Position numbers and translations under genes: made by a program. Below, in pieces: positions 28,369 to 35,942 of a stretch of DNA of 64,000 bases. The notes under the pieces are model-generated. The model was not told where the DNA came from, made no database searches, and saw only the letters and a program-made list of their open reading frames with translations. Numbering within the stretch: the stretch's first letter is position 1; the number at the start of each line of letters is the position of its first letter. Origin of the DNA: Vibrio hannami (GTDB lineage: Bacteria; Pseudomonadota; Gammaproteobacteria; Enterobacterales; Vibrionaceae). The DNA lies in assembly GCF_029589055.1 (NCBI RefSeq), contig NZ_JARQZP010000007.1:1054001-1118000 (forward strand), given 5' to 3'.

Positions 28369-28641
28369 TTACTCTGCTCCGCTGGCCGTTAGTTCTGCAT
28401 TACCAGAAACAGCTTTACCCCATAGGAGAACAGTGTCGCTATAACCAAAATAAGGCGTTTCTTGTCCTGGTCTGAATATACTCATGAAAGGAGCATCAAC
28501 GGCGGGTTTGGCAGCTGCCTTTATCAATAAAATGGCACCACCTTTAATGTGACGTAGTGAGCCTTGCGACTCACCTTGTGAAATCTGTGAATAATCCGCG
28601 TCAGTTAACGCGTAATTTGTGGTGTCCTGGTTCTTGGCCAT
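28369..28641 (-). CDS. small predicted virion protein
   Basis: The 90-aa protein begins MAKNQDTTNYALTDADYSQI and has a beta-rich middle (LRHIKGGAILLIKAA). Polar N-terminus, no membrane segment, no recognised family. It overlaps the upstream membrane gene by 41 bases and lies just ahead of the spike-like gene, so it is probably a structural or spike-linked protein. Function unknown. Confidence 0.55.
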   Translation of the reverse strand: MAKNQDTTNYALTDADYSQISQGESQGSLRHIKGGAILLIKAAAKPAVDAPFMSIFRPGQETPYFGYSDTVLLWGKAVSGNAELTASGAE

Positions 28642-28798
28642 TACTCATTTCCTCTTTAGTTTCCAGGATAATTAAACGCTCAAGCACTGCCTGATTCACT
28701 TTCGCCTGGTATGAAATACTCTTCCACATGAAAAGCGCCAGGATAATGGTATCCAGGGAAATGCCTCGTGATATCAATGAGTCAATTAACACTTCCAT
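28601..28798 (-). CDS. small single-span membrane protein in lysis region
   Basis: The 65-aa protein begins MEVLIDSLISRG and has one amphipathic to hydrophobic helix (SLDTIILALFMWKSI) followed by a charged helix (VNQAVLERLIILETKEE). The start at 28798 is chosen because GGAGG lies six bases before it. It overlaps the holin-like gene by 17 bases and the next gene by 41. Size, topology and neighbours suggest a lysis accessory or spanin-like role, unproven. Confidence 0.55.
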   Translation of the reverse strand: MEVLIDSLISRGISLDTIILALFMWKSISYQAKVNQAVLERLIILETKEEMSNGQEPGHHKLRVN

Positions 28799-29213
28799 TT
28801 GCGCCTCCAAATCGTTTACTTAACCAGTGTTCAAAGGCCACTCTTAGCATTCGTCTAAATCCAAACGTATCTATGTAAATCATGCCTAGTGCGTACCAGT
28901 AATACTCAGGAACGCTCGCCTCCAGAGCATCAAAGCCTTGTTGAATGTATGGCGCCCAATCGGGCACAAACGCTAACAGCACTGGAATGGTTGTCAGCAA
29001 TAGAAGGTAATCATCCTTCCATCCCCTATCCTTCATGCTGATTTCGTCCAGCCTGGCCGCATTGTTATCACCGGATTCAATGCGCTTTATTTGCGCTGTC
29101 GCTTTGGCCTCTTCCACACGGTCTTTACGTTCAGCTTTACGGCTTTTTTCAGCCTGTCTAGCGCTAACCAGGTTGAGAATTCCGGTGCCAATAGCGGTTA
29201 GAAAAGTGATCAT
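28782..29213 (-). CDS. holin-like protein (3-TM GTA-type)
   Basis: The 143-aa protein begins MITFLTAIGTGILNLVSA, has a charged coiled-coil middle (KSRKAERKDRVEEAKATAQI), then two C-terminal membrane segments (YLLLLTTIPVLLAFVPD and YYWYALGMIYIDTFGF). This layout matches the three-span holins found in phages and gene transfer agents. Its start overlaps the endolysin stop (ATGA), and it lies directly after that gene, the expected lysis pairing. Confidence 0.65.
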   Translation of the reverse strand: MITFLTAIGTGILNLVSARQAEKSRKAERKDRVEEAKATAQIKRIESGDNNAARLDEISMKDRGWKDDYLLLLTTIPVLLAFVPDWAPYIQQGFDALEASVPEYYWYALGMIYIDTFGFRRMLRVAFEHWLSKRFGGANGSVN

Positions 29214-29725
29214 GCGTACACGCCTTGTTTGAGCTCTACATGTGGCCCATCCTGAAGAGTAGCCCAATCGCCACCCCAGGTTATTTGAATGTCGAGCTCT
29301 TTCGCTGCTCGCTTAAAGGCATCCGATACGGCTTTGTAATACGCCATATCCCAGGTAACTTGTCCGTTTTCGTCATAGACTACAAAATCAATGGCGTGTC
29401 CGGTTTGGTGACGGCTAATGATGTTTGTCCCATCACAATTGGATTTACCACTGACAAATAACTGATATTGCTGCGCTGCAGTGCGCATGCCAGAGGTGAT
29501 CCCAAAATCATAAGGGGAATATTTCAGTGCCAGGCGAACCACTTGTTTGAGTTCGTCCTTTACACCAACCATGCGTGATTCGCTTCTTGGGGATAATACC
29601 CAACTCATAATACTCTCCAATGCACTTGTTACACTGTCGCTATTTAAAGCATTGTTAACGACTTTATTTCGGCTCATGAGATAGAGAATAAGCACCGATA
29701 CCAGGGCAATTTGATAAGGCCTCAT
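29210..29725 (-). CDS. M15-family peptidoglycan peptidase (endolysin) with N-terminal signal anchor
   Basis: The 171-aa enzyme has an N-terminal membrane helix (YQIALVSVLILYLM) and an M15 peptidase domain. Zinc ligands fit the SxHxxGxAxD pattern in SRHQTGHAIDF (H106, D113) and the later DGPHVEL (H162). GITSGMRTAAQQ is the typical opening strand. M15 endolysins cut L-Ala-D-Glu or D-Ala bonds in peptidoglycan. The anchor suggests a signal-anchor-release type, released when the holin depolarises the membrane. A strong ribosome site (GGAGG) precedes the ATG. Confidence 0.85.
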   Translation of the reverse strand: MRPYQIALVSVLILYLMSRNKVVNNALNSDSVTSALESIMSWVLSPRSESRMVGVKDELKQVVRLALKYSPYDFGITSGMRTAAQQYQLFVSGKSNCDGTNIISRHQTGHAIDFVVYDENGQVTWDMAYYKAVSDAFKRAAKELDIQITWGGDWATLQDGPHVELKQGVYA

Positions 29726-29736
29726 GATTGCCTCCG

Positions 29737-30354
29737 TTAACTGAACTCACCCACGCGTAAAGTGTCATTGTTATGACCAGTAACCGTGAGCTCGTTAATC
29801 GCTTCTATCTCTTTGGCTTCGCCTGGCTGCAGTTTGTAGAACCCTGCAATGACAATGGCTTCGACGTTGCTTTCACCAGCCTGCAGCATGATTGATTTAC
29901 GACTGCTGTTTTCAGGGATGCTCTGCGCGCTACCATCAATGGTGATGGTTGGTAGCGCTGCCAGGCTTTTACCTTCTTCTTTAACGACAAACACCGAGCC
30001 CAGGTTCTGATAAACAGGCTGAGCGCCGTCGAATACCGCGGAAACATCTAAAGGCGTACCGTCGGCGTTCTTAATAACAACGCGCATGTTGTCACCACTT
30101 GGGACAAATTGTCCGTAGCCGGTGATGATGTCGATATCGCCATCAATGCCGCTGGTATTGATAACGGAGTATTCCGAGAACGCGAGTCCTTTAGGTAGCA
30201 ATACCTGATCTCGTTCGCCCAGTTCGTACTCAATGAGCCCCTTTCGGGTTTCAACACGGATGGTGATTTGTCCTGGAGCAGTAGCCACATAGATAAAATC
30301 ACCACTGCCAGGTATGTTAGTTCGTCGCTGATTGGCTTTAAAAAATGACTTCAT
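29737..30354 (-). CDS. beta-rich candidate virion protein
   Basis: The 205-aa protein begins MKSFFKANQRRTNIPGSGDF and is mostly short beta strands (VATAPGQITIRVETRKG, VIKNADGTPLDVSAVFDG, VEAIVIAGFYKLQPGEAKEIEAI). No membrane segment. Such proteins fit a capsid vertex (penton) or minor capsid role in a tailless virus. It overlaps the upstream gene by the ATGA of its start, so the two are co-translated. No family recognised. Confidence 0.55.
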   Translation of the reverse strand: MKSFFKANQRRTNIPGSGDFIYVATAPGQITIRVETRKGLIEYELGERDQVLLPKGLAFSEYSVINTSGIDGDIDIITGYGQFVPSGDNMRVVIKNADGTPLDVSAVFDGAQPVYQNLGSVFVVKEEGKSLAALPTITIDGSAQSIPENSSRKSIMLQAGESNVEAIVIAGFYKLQPGEAKEIEAINELTVTGHNNDTLRVGEFS

Positions 30355-30749
30355 TTTCGGCCTCTCGATATCACTGCGATCATGATTATCATCACGGCCA
30401 TACCTGCCATCATGTACAACGTAGTCTTCTGATTCGCCGCTATCAGGTCAGTTGCGCCCTGTGTTTGCGTTGACTTGACCAAATCACTCATTTGACTGAT
30501 AGAGCTACTGGTTGCTTGATTCGCTCTTGAATACGCATCATCAATGGCACTGAATGCACCTTCGGCTAAGGTTTCAGCAAAGTCGAAACTTTCACGAGTA
30601 TTGAGTTCGGCATAATCGAACACTCGGTCTGTGGCATGTTCAGCAAAGTCAAACGATGCTTCAATCGCCCCGCCATCGAGCTGGTTATACTCGTAGCTGG
30701 TCGTTGTGTTGTACGTGGTACTTTGATTGGAATTCGATTTACTGCCCAT
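30351..30749 (-). CDS. coiled-coil protein with C-terminal membrane span
   Basis: The 132-aa protein begins MGSKSNSNQSTTYNTTTSYEY and carries repeated FDFAE/FDYAE motifs (about 33-60), a Ser/Gln-rich linker, and a C-terminal membrane segment (LYMMAGMAVMIIMIAVISR). A soluble head tethered to the viral inner membrane is the pattern of tailless membrane viruses. It starts overlapping the stop of the upstream gene. Function unknown. Confidence 0.6.
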   Translation of the reverse strand: MGSKSNSNQSTTYNTTTSYEYNQLDGGAIEASFDFAEHATDRVFDYAELNTRESFDFAETLAEGAFSAIDDAYSRANQATSSSISQMSDLVKSTQTQGATDLIAANQKTTLYMMAGMAVMIIMIAVISRGRK

Positions 30750-31129
30750 TTGGGTTCAACCCCTCTAACTCAAATCGGTAAACGGTTTCTACAGCGCTAG
30801 CGCCATGACGTTGTACCAGTCTTGCCACTGCTCGCTCTGTGTCTGCACAGTGATAGCGAACAGCCTTAAAATCTTTCTCTTTGATTCGTCTTAATATGGC
30901 GGGGATGTGTTTATTGAGATTCTTGCCATAGGAGATCATCCAGACCATTTCCCAGCCCTGACCATCCGCCATGATTTCGGGACGAATCATGATAATGAAG
31001 CTCATCGTCTATCTCGTATAGCTCTGCTCCACTACGGAGCGAAGCTCGCAGCGCTGGAATGTTATCAAACGCCATGCTGAGTTTACGTTCCAGTGCTGCA
31101 GACCAGAAAATGCGCTCTATTTTTTCCAT
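30739..31129 (-). CDS. viral protein, probably one gene split by a frameshift
   Basis: Two overlapping frames are open here: 30911-31129 (72 aa, MEKIERIFWSAALERKL) and 30739-31005 (88 aa, MIRPEIMADGQGWEMVWM). Removing one base at the AA pair 30998-30999 joins them as YEIDDELIIMIRPEIM and gives 129 aa, with a continuous strand pattern. The alternative is two overlapping genes, since the site is not a long homopolymer. The C-terminal part (ADTERAVARLVQRHGA) looks like an alpha/beta domain. No function is assigned. Confidence 0.5.
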
Positions 31130-31341
31130 ACCATTGCCACTGCAATAACAATGAAGACAATGACAGCGCCATAAATGGCCTTATCTTCGGTTGGGGTGCC
31201 TGAGTTGATGGTCATGCCCTGGATATTTGGTCCAGCTGCACCAAAATCACCATTTGTTGCTGTGGCACTGGAGCTTGGCATCACTGCCCCGCCGCCAGTA
31301 TTTAAACCACCACCAAGCATTCCAGCTGCTGCACCAATCAT
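31117..31341 (-). CDS. small glycine-rich membrane protein
   Basis: The 74-aa protein begins MIGAAAGMLGGGLNTGGG and has a C-terminal membrane span (YGAVIVFIVIAVAMVW). The start at 31341 is preceded by GGAGAAAAGC and overlaps the upstream stop (ATGA); an earlier in-frame start is less likely. Glycine-rich, short single-span proteins of this kind line the inner membrane of PM2-like virions. Confidence 0.65.
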   Translation of the reverse strand: MIGAAAGMLGGGLNTGGGAVMPSSSATATNGDFGAAGPNIQGMTINSGTPTEDKAIYGAVIVFIVIAVAMVWKK

Positions 31342-31517
31342 GCTTTTCTCCAGAACCAAACGCCCACACACAAGAGAATGAACAGTACGGCGTAAGCTTT
31401 ATTCTCACTTGCCACTATGACCTGATTTTGCGTGTTCTTCATATTGACCGCGCCATCAGAAGCAGAGTTGTCATTCCCTGTATAGCCACCATTGGCAGCA
31501 ATAGGATAATTACTCAT
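31338..31517 (-). CDS. small single-span membrane protein (59 aa)
   Basis: The protein begins MSNYPIAANGGYTGNDNSAS and ends with a membrane span (AYAVLFILLCVGVWFWRKA). The start ATG overlaps the upstream stop (TAATG) and the stop overlaps the downstream start (ATGA). These couplings make the reading frame convincing despite its size. It is a likely viral membrane protein. Confidence 0.7.
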   Translation of the reverse strand: MSNYPIAANGGYTGNDNSASDGAVNMKNTQNQVIVASENKAYAVLFILLCVGVWFWRKA

Positions 31518-31735
31518 TATTTTTTACCTTTGCGGATAAAAAAGTACCAAGCCAGAACCACCACACCGACCACCAATAAGACACTACTGGTCTGCATATT
31601 GCTCTGGCTCCCCACGTTCACAAGTGGCGTATCTTGCTGATTGGCTTCCAGTACATCTGTCACGGTTTCTTTTGTGACATACCAGCCACCGGCTGCACCA
31701 ATCAGACTCGCCACTGGAGCCAAAAACCAAATCAT
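31517..31735 (-). CDS. small two-span membrane protein
   Basis: The 72-aa protein has an N-terminal hydrophobic helix (MIWFLAPVASLIGAAGGWYV) and a C-terminal span (SSVLLVVGVVVLAWYFFIRKGKK). It is translationally coupled at both ends. It is part of the run of tiny membrane proteins between the capsid gene and the lysis genes. Confidence 0.7.
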   Translation of the reverse strand: MIWFLAPVASLIGAAGGWYVTKETVTDVLEANQQDTPLVNVGSQSNMQTSSVLLVVGVVVLAWYFFIRKGKK

Positions 31736-32036
31736 GATTTACTCCGCGTTGCGAACATCAACACCAGAACCAGGGCGATAAAGACCAGGGCACCACCGGC
31801 ATACAGCTTGGTTTTGTCCTGTTCTTTAATCGTCTGCGAGGATTGAACCGCTTCAACCTGACTCTGAGCCGGATTTGCAGTATTGGTCACTTTGGTAGGC
31901 TCGACGTTTTCCGCTTTCACCTTCTCCACTTCGAAATAACCGTCAATGACGTTCATTCCTGCCTGACCAAACCACCCCCGATTTTGTCCCAGGAGGAAAC
32001 AGCTGTTTCAACTTCGTTGGTTGATACGTCTTCCAT
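31732..32036 (-). CDS. membrane protein with C-terminal anchor, frameshifted
   Basis: As sequenced there are a 27-codon frame (MEDVSTNEVETAVSSWDK) and a 74-codon frame (MNVIDGYFEVEKVKAENVEP). Adding one base to the C5 run 31975-31979 (plus strand) joins them through WDKIGGWFGQAGMNVIDGYF, an amphipathic helix, and gives 101 aa. A C-terminal membrane span (YAGGALVFIALVLVLMF) follows. GAGGT precedes the start. The break fits the pattern of homopolymer errors seen elsewhere in the window. Confidence 0.68.
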
Positions 32037-32048
32037 ACCTCGCCGCCC

Positions 32049-32978
32049 TTATTCCCCAGTTGGAATTTCTTTGTTTTGAGTGACGTACTCGAAGTACACC
32101 GGTATTTCTTCTGCAGCTGCAGTTCTTAGCTTAATCTGCAATGACTCCAGACAGACCGGTACGAAAGCGCCTTCGGTGGCAAAGCCGTGGTTAACAAAGT
32201 CAATCACCACCCAACCATCAGGCATTTGTTTCCCTGACTGACGGCGGAGGTTCGACTTGATGTCGTCGATATAGCCCCAGGTCACTTTCTTACGGTCACG
32301 AAGGATCTCAAATGACTGCAGATTGGACGTTTTAAGCCACATACGCCAGATACGATGGTTAGCACCTTTTAGCGGGAAGTTGTGAGTTTGTTCACCGGCT
32401 ACGGTCTGGCTGATTTCACCATGCCAGATACGAGGCACGAAATAGCGATCCGGTTGAGCCGGTAATACACGCTTATTCGCGTACATTTCCAATGTTTCTG
32501 GATAAAATTCACCCTTGCCAGCGGTTAATACCACCATGCGGATTTTTTCACCTGGTAGAACAACCAGCTCACCACGACGGATACCATCAGTGGTACGGTG
32601 TTCTTCTTTGGCAAAATCAATGAAGATGCGGGTTTGTCCCGATATTTCCTCAGCTGCTACAACGGCTTCTTCGCTCCATTTGCCATCATAGGCATCTGAC
32701 GCGACCAGGAACTCAGGGTAAAAACCTGAGAACTCACTGCCATCGGTGTATTCAAACCAAATACGTTGAATACATTCACGAGGAACGTTAGTGACAATCT
32801 CCAGACCGGCAATGGTCTGAGCTTCGTCAAATTCAGGATACATTTTTTTAAAATAGCCTACGGATTTGAATGGATCACACTGCTCTAAACGAGGAGCGTA
32901 AGCACCTTTCACTTCACGTAGAACACCCAGAGCGACGGCGGTTAATCGGCGCATTTGCGCTGCAGTTTGAGTTGCCAT
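32049..32978 (-). CDS. candidate double-jelly-roll major capsid protein
   Basis: The 309-aa protein is almost all beta, with no membrane segment. The C-terminal jelly roll ends with WVVIDFVNHGFATEG, then SLQIKLRTAAAEEIPVYFEY. This DF...G...L-x-L...EY ending is typical of capsid proteins of tailless PM2/autolykivirus-type dsDNA viruses. The N-terminal half has a second set of strands (RIWFEYTDGSEFSGFYPEF, IRMVVLTAGKG). Size is in the range of that group (PM2 P2 is about 270 aa). It lies one small gene downstream of the packaging ATPase, the neighbour typical of this virus class. The call rests on sequence pattern; a structure prediction would settle it. Confidence 0.72.
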   Translation of the reverse strand: MATQTAAQMRRLTAVALGVLREVKGAYAPRLEQCDPFKSVGYFKKMYPEFDEAQTIAGLEIVTNVPRECIQRIWFEYTDGSEFSGFYPEFLVASDAYDGKWSEEAVVAAEEISGQTRIFIDFAKEEHRTTDGIRRGELVVLPGEKIRMVVLTAGKGEFYPETLEMYANKRVLPAQPDRYFVPRIWHGEISQTVAGEQTHNFPLKGANHRIWRMWLKTSNLQSFEILRDRKKVTWGYIDDIKSNLRRQSGKQMPDGWVVIDFVNHGFATEGAFVPVCLESLQIKLRTAAAEEIPVYFEYVTQNKEIPTGE

Positions 32979-32980
32979 GA

Positions 32981-33126
32981 TTACACCGATACCCCTACTT
33001 TCGCCGCGTTATCTTTGACGAAAGAATTGTTGTTTAATGCCCAAATCGTAAGAACGACAACCACGAATGCAATTCCTGCTGTAGTCATCTGTGCTTTAGT
33101 GATCAGGCTGCTTTTTTTGCTGCCAT
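32981..33126 (-). CDS. 48-aa viral membrane protein, frameshifted
   Basis: The frame from ATG at 33126 stops after seven codons (MAAKKAA). One extra base in the T7 run 33112-33118 (plus strand) would give MAAKKSSLITKAQMTTAGIA followed by a membrane span (FVVVVLTIWALNN) and a stop at 32981, two bases before the capsid gene. The span is one base short of 49 codons, consistent with a deletion. An alternative start within the span would give 35 aa. Confidence 0.55.
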
Positions 33127-33405
33127 AGTTGCTTGCTCAACTTGCTGTTGATTGCTTAAACACCATCAATAAACCACCACTAAAAAGGGCTGAAAAGCAC
33201 TATTTCAACGGTTAACCTATTAGGTAAAACTTGCGTTAGAAGTGTGATTGAACCAACACAAATCTGGTTAAAATGGCCGTTTTGAATCGGTTGCCAATCG
33301 GTTTAAACCCAATGGAATGCGGTTAGTTAATCGGTTGGCAATCGGTTTAGATACTGGTTGAGCGTTAACCGAGGTGTTAACGCTCAAACCAAGCAGGACG
33401 CGGTT
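33127..33405 (-). promoter_or_regulatory. intergenic region with iteron-like repeats between ATPase and capsid genes
   Basis: This is the only large gap in the morphogenesis operon. It holds two copies of a motif AATCGGTTGSCAATCGG (33285-33305 and 33329-33349; S is C in the first, G in the second), 44 bases apart. Each copy contains two ATCGGTT units. A short inverted repeat ACCTATTAGGT lies at about 33216-33226. It may hold the promoter for the capsid genes, a binding site for a viral regulator, or replication iterons. Nothing here decides between them. Confidence 0.5.
33285..33349. repeat. two near-identical 21-base direct repeats
   Basis: The copies at 33285-33305 and 33329-33349 differ at one base. 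Each is built of paired ATCGGTT units, so four units occur in 65 bases, with related GGTTA words between. Regular spacing of 44 bases is about four helical turns, as expected for protein-binding repeats. Confidence 0.7.
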
Positions 33406-34074
33406 TCAACTGAAAATAGGCTCCAGCTTACCGCGCACCACATTATTGATTCCCTGGCGCTTGATGTAGTACTCCAAATCAACCAGACCCGCTATGTCAT
33501 CCGTGGCGATATCAATGCGCTTAGACCAGTATTCGGCATCCGCGAAATCGTCTTGCTTACCAACCCACTTGATCTGCGAACCTCTCAATATGGTTTTGGG
33601 TACTTCCTGCCCCCGCTGAAAGATAGAATGACAAACCAGGCCAAACTTACGTCCGCCCTGGTAGTTTTCTGCCAGCTGGCCTTCGGCCTTCGAAATGGTG
33701 GTGACAAAGCGGATTAACTCTTCATTGATGATGTGCAAAGGCCGCTTACCATCGGCGAACTGCCAGGCTAACTTCTGAAAAAACTCAAAATCTCTCAGAG
33801 TGCGCCTTCCAACATAGGAAATAACAAAAGGTTTTGGCTGCGCCCTGAGTTTCGCCATTTTGCTGATAAACTCTTTTGCACCGGCTGCCTGGTATACTTT
33901 GCGCTTACCTAGGCGTGTAAACGTTGAGTACGTGTCGAATATCATCACATCTTCGTTTAGCGGAATAAGCCCGAGTTTGTCGGCCTGGTGCATCGCTGTG
34001 GTTTTACCGCCGCCAGTACCGGCACAATAGAGAACGTGACGAGCATTAATTGAATCATCAGGATTGATTGCCAT
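33406..34074 (-). CDS. genome-packaging ATPase (FtsK/HerA superfamily, tailless-virus type)
   Basis: The 222-aa ATPase has Walker A GTGGGKT (residues 19-25), Walker B LHIINEE (about 113-119) and a downstream polar region (GRKFGLVCHSIFQRGQEVP) typical of HerA/FtsK ATPases that package DNA in PM2, PRD1 and related tailless viruses. The small size and lack of a nuclease domain distinguish it from tailed-phage terminases. The start at 34074 is chosen for GGAGG ten bases upstream and overlaps the previous gene by 17 bases. Confidence 0.8.
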   Translation of the reverse strand: MAINPDDSINARHVLYCAGTGGGKTTAMHQADKLGLIPLNEDVMIFDTYSTFTRLGKRKVYQAAGAKEFISKMAKLRAQPKPFVISYVGRRTLRDFEFFQKLAWQFADGKRPLHIINEELIRFVTTISKAEGQLAENYQGGRKFGLVCHSIFQRGQEVPKTILRGSQIKWVGKQDDFADAEYWSKRIDIATDDIAGLVDLEYYIKRQGINNVVRGKLEPIFS

Positions 34075-34528
34075 TGTCGGCCTCCGGTTTTTCCAGTGCA
34101 TCGACTTCTCTGAGCTTTTTACACTGCTGAGCCCCACCAATGCAGACAATCAGCGTTAAAAGGATCACCACCATTTCTTCTTTAAAGCGACCCAACGAAC
34201 CAGGTACTTTCTTGCCATACTTCGACGCGAGCTTGGCATAAGAGCCTTCCAGCATGGCTTTCTTGCCTTCGCTTATTTCGTATTTTTCATGTCCAAAGAA
34301 CTGAAAGGCGATCTCTATGCCTTCGACAATGAGCTCACCTGCCAGGTCTTCTTCGTCTTCATCAAAAATAGATGGCACTGCAGAACCAGGAGAACCACCG
34401 GAATTTGTGTCTGAATCACTGCCCTCTGCCTTTACGCCGTCCAGTTCATCCGCTTCGCTCAACAAGTCTTCATCAACCTGAATGAATTTGGGGATGTCTA
34501 TCCCCTTCATATCCAGCGTTCCACTCAT
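34058..34528 (-). CDS. acidic protein with C-terminal membrane span
   Basis: The 156-aa protein begins MSGTLDMKGIDIPKF, is strongly acidic (DEDEEDLAGELIVEG) up to about residue 70, and has one membrane span (MVVILLTLIVCIGGA) near the C-terminus. Its start overlaps the corrected stop of the upstream gene (ATGA) and its end overlaps the ATPase start. It may link the packaging ATPase to the viral membrane; this is inference from position only. Confidence 0.65.
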   Translation of the reverse strand: MSGTLDMKGIDIPKFIQVDEDLLSEADELDGVKAEGSDSDTNSGGSPGSAVPSIFDEDEEDLAGELIVEGIEIAFQFFGHEKYEISEGKKAMLEGSYAKLASKYGKKVPGSLGRFKEEMVVILLTLIVCIGGAQQCKKLREVDALEKPEADNGNQS

Positions 34529-35123
34529 AGTAAAACCCCTTTAGGCTGTTCGGTTTCAGGCTTTGCTGGCTGCGGTTTGGCGGGTGTTTGGGGGTGTTGG
34601 AAGTGTTAACACTTTCAACCGGCTTTTTCAGTTTGCGGTAAAGGGCATAACCGCCACCGCAAATAAGCAGCAACCCAAAGATAACAACCAACACAATACC
34701 ACTTGCAGACTGGTTTGAGCCGTCTTTCTTATCGGTTTGGGAAGCCGTTTCAACCGCTTCGCCGGTATCGTTATCTATGAGTAGATTTTCCTCTGTTATC
34801 TCCTCTTTAACCGCGTCATTACTGGTTTCATCGGTTGAAGCTGTTTCGACTTCGGTTATTAGTGCTCCGCTGTTCTCCAGCTCAGTCTTTAATGCCTGGC
34901 TTTCTTGCTCAGCATCGTACTTCTCTGCAAACTCTTCTAACGTGCTGGTCATGTAGGTTTTGCAGTAATCATGTACGCCTATGCCTTGCTCGTTGCTGTG
35001 CTCAGGGCAAACGTAGTAAAACGTGTTTTTACGTGGACCACCTCTTGGTAGATAAACTGGAGATGGTTTTCCGCAATGCTGACAAGGCGCATAGCCCTGG
35101 ATAGGTTTGTGGCTATTTTGCAT
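34525..35123 (-). CDS. zinc-ribbon protein with one membrane span, frameshifted
   Basis: The protein begins MQNSHKPIQGYAPCQHCGKP at 35123, has a cysteine cluster CQHC...C...C (about 14-50), an acidic low-complexity middle and a membrane span (GIVLVVIFGLLLICGGGYAL). As sequenced it runs past the next start to 34473. Adding one base to the G5 run 34590-34594 gives a proline-rich tail (TPAKPQPAKPETEQPKG) and a stop overlapping the next gene's ATG (ATGA), 199 aa. The corrected form fits the overlap style of the operon. Confidence 0.68.
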
Positions 35124-35379
35124 CAGACTGACCCTCAATAATCTGATCCATCACATTGCGAATAGTGCGGTTTAATCGCTGATACCTGGACACCTTATCC
35201 ATGATGTCTGCAGGAAGCCCGAGCGTTTCGGGATTAACGTTACCGGCCATAGTGAGCTTAGTCAGTTTCTTTAACAGCTGTTTCATGCTCACGTTGTGAA
35301 AAAGCGCCTGCAGTTTATCAAGCTCAGATTCCAGTTCGTTTGCCTCTTTGATGAGTGGCTTTAGTTCGGATAATTCCAT
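35113..35379 (-). CDS. small coiled-coil protein
   Basis: The 88-aa protein is mostly charged helix (SELKPLIKEANELESELDKL, then VSRYQRLNRTIRNVMDQIIE). It overlaps the start of the zinc-ribbon protein by 11 bases. No family recognised. It could be a scaffold or regulatory protein of the virus. Confidence 0.6.
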   Translation of the reverse strand: MELSELKPLIKEANELESELDKLQALFHNVSMKQLLKKLTKLTMAGNVNPETLGLPADIMDKVSRYQRLNRTIRNVMDQIIEGQSDAK

Positions 35380-35415
35380 GATAAGTCCCCTGTCTCACGA
35401 CGTTGGTGTATTGGT

Positions 35416-35673
35416 TTAGGGCGTTACATCCCCAAAAACAGTTGTATTGCGCTTGGTTCTACGCTCGTACTCTTCTTTGGTTTCATCCTCCAGGCGGTAA
35501 TGCCGTTGCTCAAACCGGAAATCATTTTGGTCATGCAATTCACTCGCATCTGCACCACAAAAAGGACAAAAACCGTTAAACGGCTCAGACCAGGCATTGC
35601 GAGATATCCAAAAATTCCGGTAACACTCTTCATCGTGACAACGGCAAACACGTTGCACGTTAATAATTCCCAT
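35416..35673 (-). CDS. small zinc-finger protein
   Basis: The 85-aa protein has two cysteine pairs: CRCHDEEC (about 10-17) and CPFCGAD (about 36-42), which can bind one or two zinc ions, like C4 ribbons that contact DNA or RNA. AGGAGG lies seven bases before the ATG at 35673, favouring this frame over an overlapping 88-codon frame at 35424-35690. A phage regulatory role is plausible. Confidence 0.65.
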   Translation of the reverse strand: MGIINVQRVCRCHDEECYRNFWISRNAWSEPFNGFCPFCGADASELHDQNDFRFEQRHYRLEDETKEEYERRTKRNTTVFGDVTP

Positions 35674-35738
35674 ATTCCCTCCTGTCTCACGCCGTAGGTA
35701 AGCCTTGCCCCTGATTCACATCGTTAGCAAGATTAGGT

Positions 35739-35942
35739 TTACTCGTTGATACGTTGAGCCGGTATCAACTCCACTTGGCCGAGTTCGTCGATGCAATAGC
35801 AGCTGCAGTGCTTCGTTCCTAGCTGCTCATCAACTCTTTGAGCAGTTTCGTGGCCGCGTTCCTGCATCAATGCGACTGCAGAATACGCAAATGCGAAAGC
35901 AGCTGACCAAACGGCCAGCCCCAGTAAGATTCCTAAGCGCAT
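35739..35942 (-). CDS. small membrane or exported protein
   Basis: The 67-aa protein begins MRLGILLGLAVWSAAFAFAY, a signal-anchor or signal peptide, followed by a short tail with three cysteines (KHCSCYCIDELG). It overlaps the upstream gene by 10 bases. No family recognised. Confidence 0.5.
   Translation of the reverse strand: MRLGILLGLAVWSAAFAFAYSAVALMQERGHETAQRVDEQLGTKHCSCYCIDELGQVELIPAQRINE

Noticed and set aside
33358..33717. 119-codon plus-strand frame
   Set aside because: It lies opposite the packaging ATPase gene and shows no family features. It is a shadow frame.
35424..35690. 88-codon frame overlapping the small zinc-finger gene
   Set aside because: The other frame has a better-placed AGGAGG and the paired cysteines expected for zinc binding.
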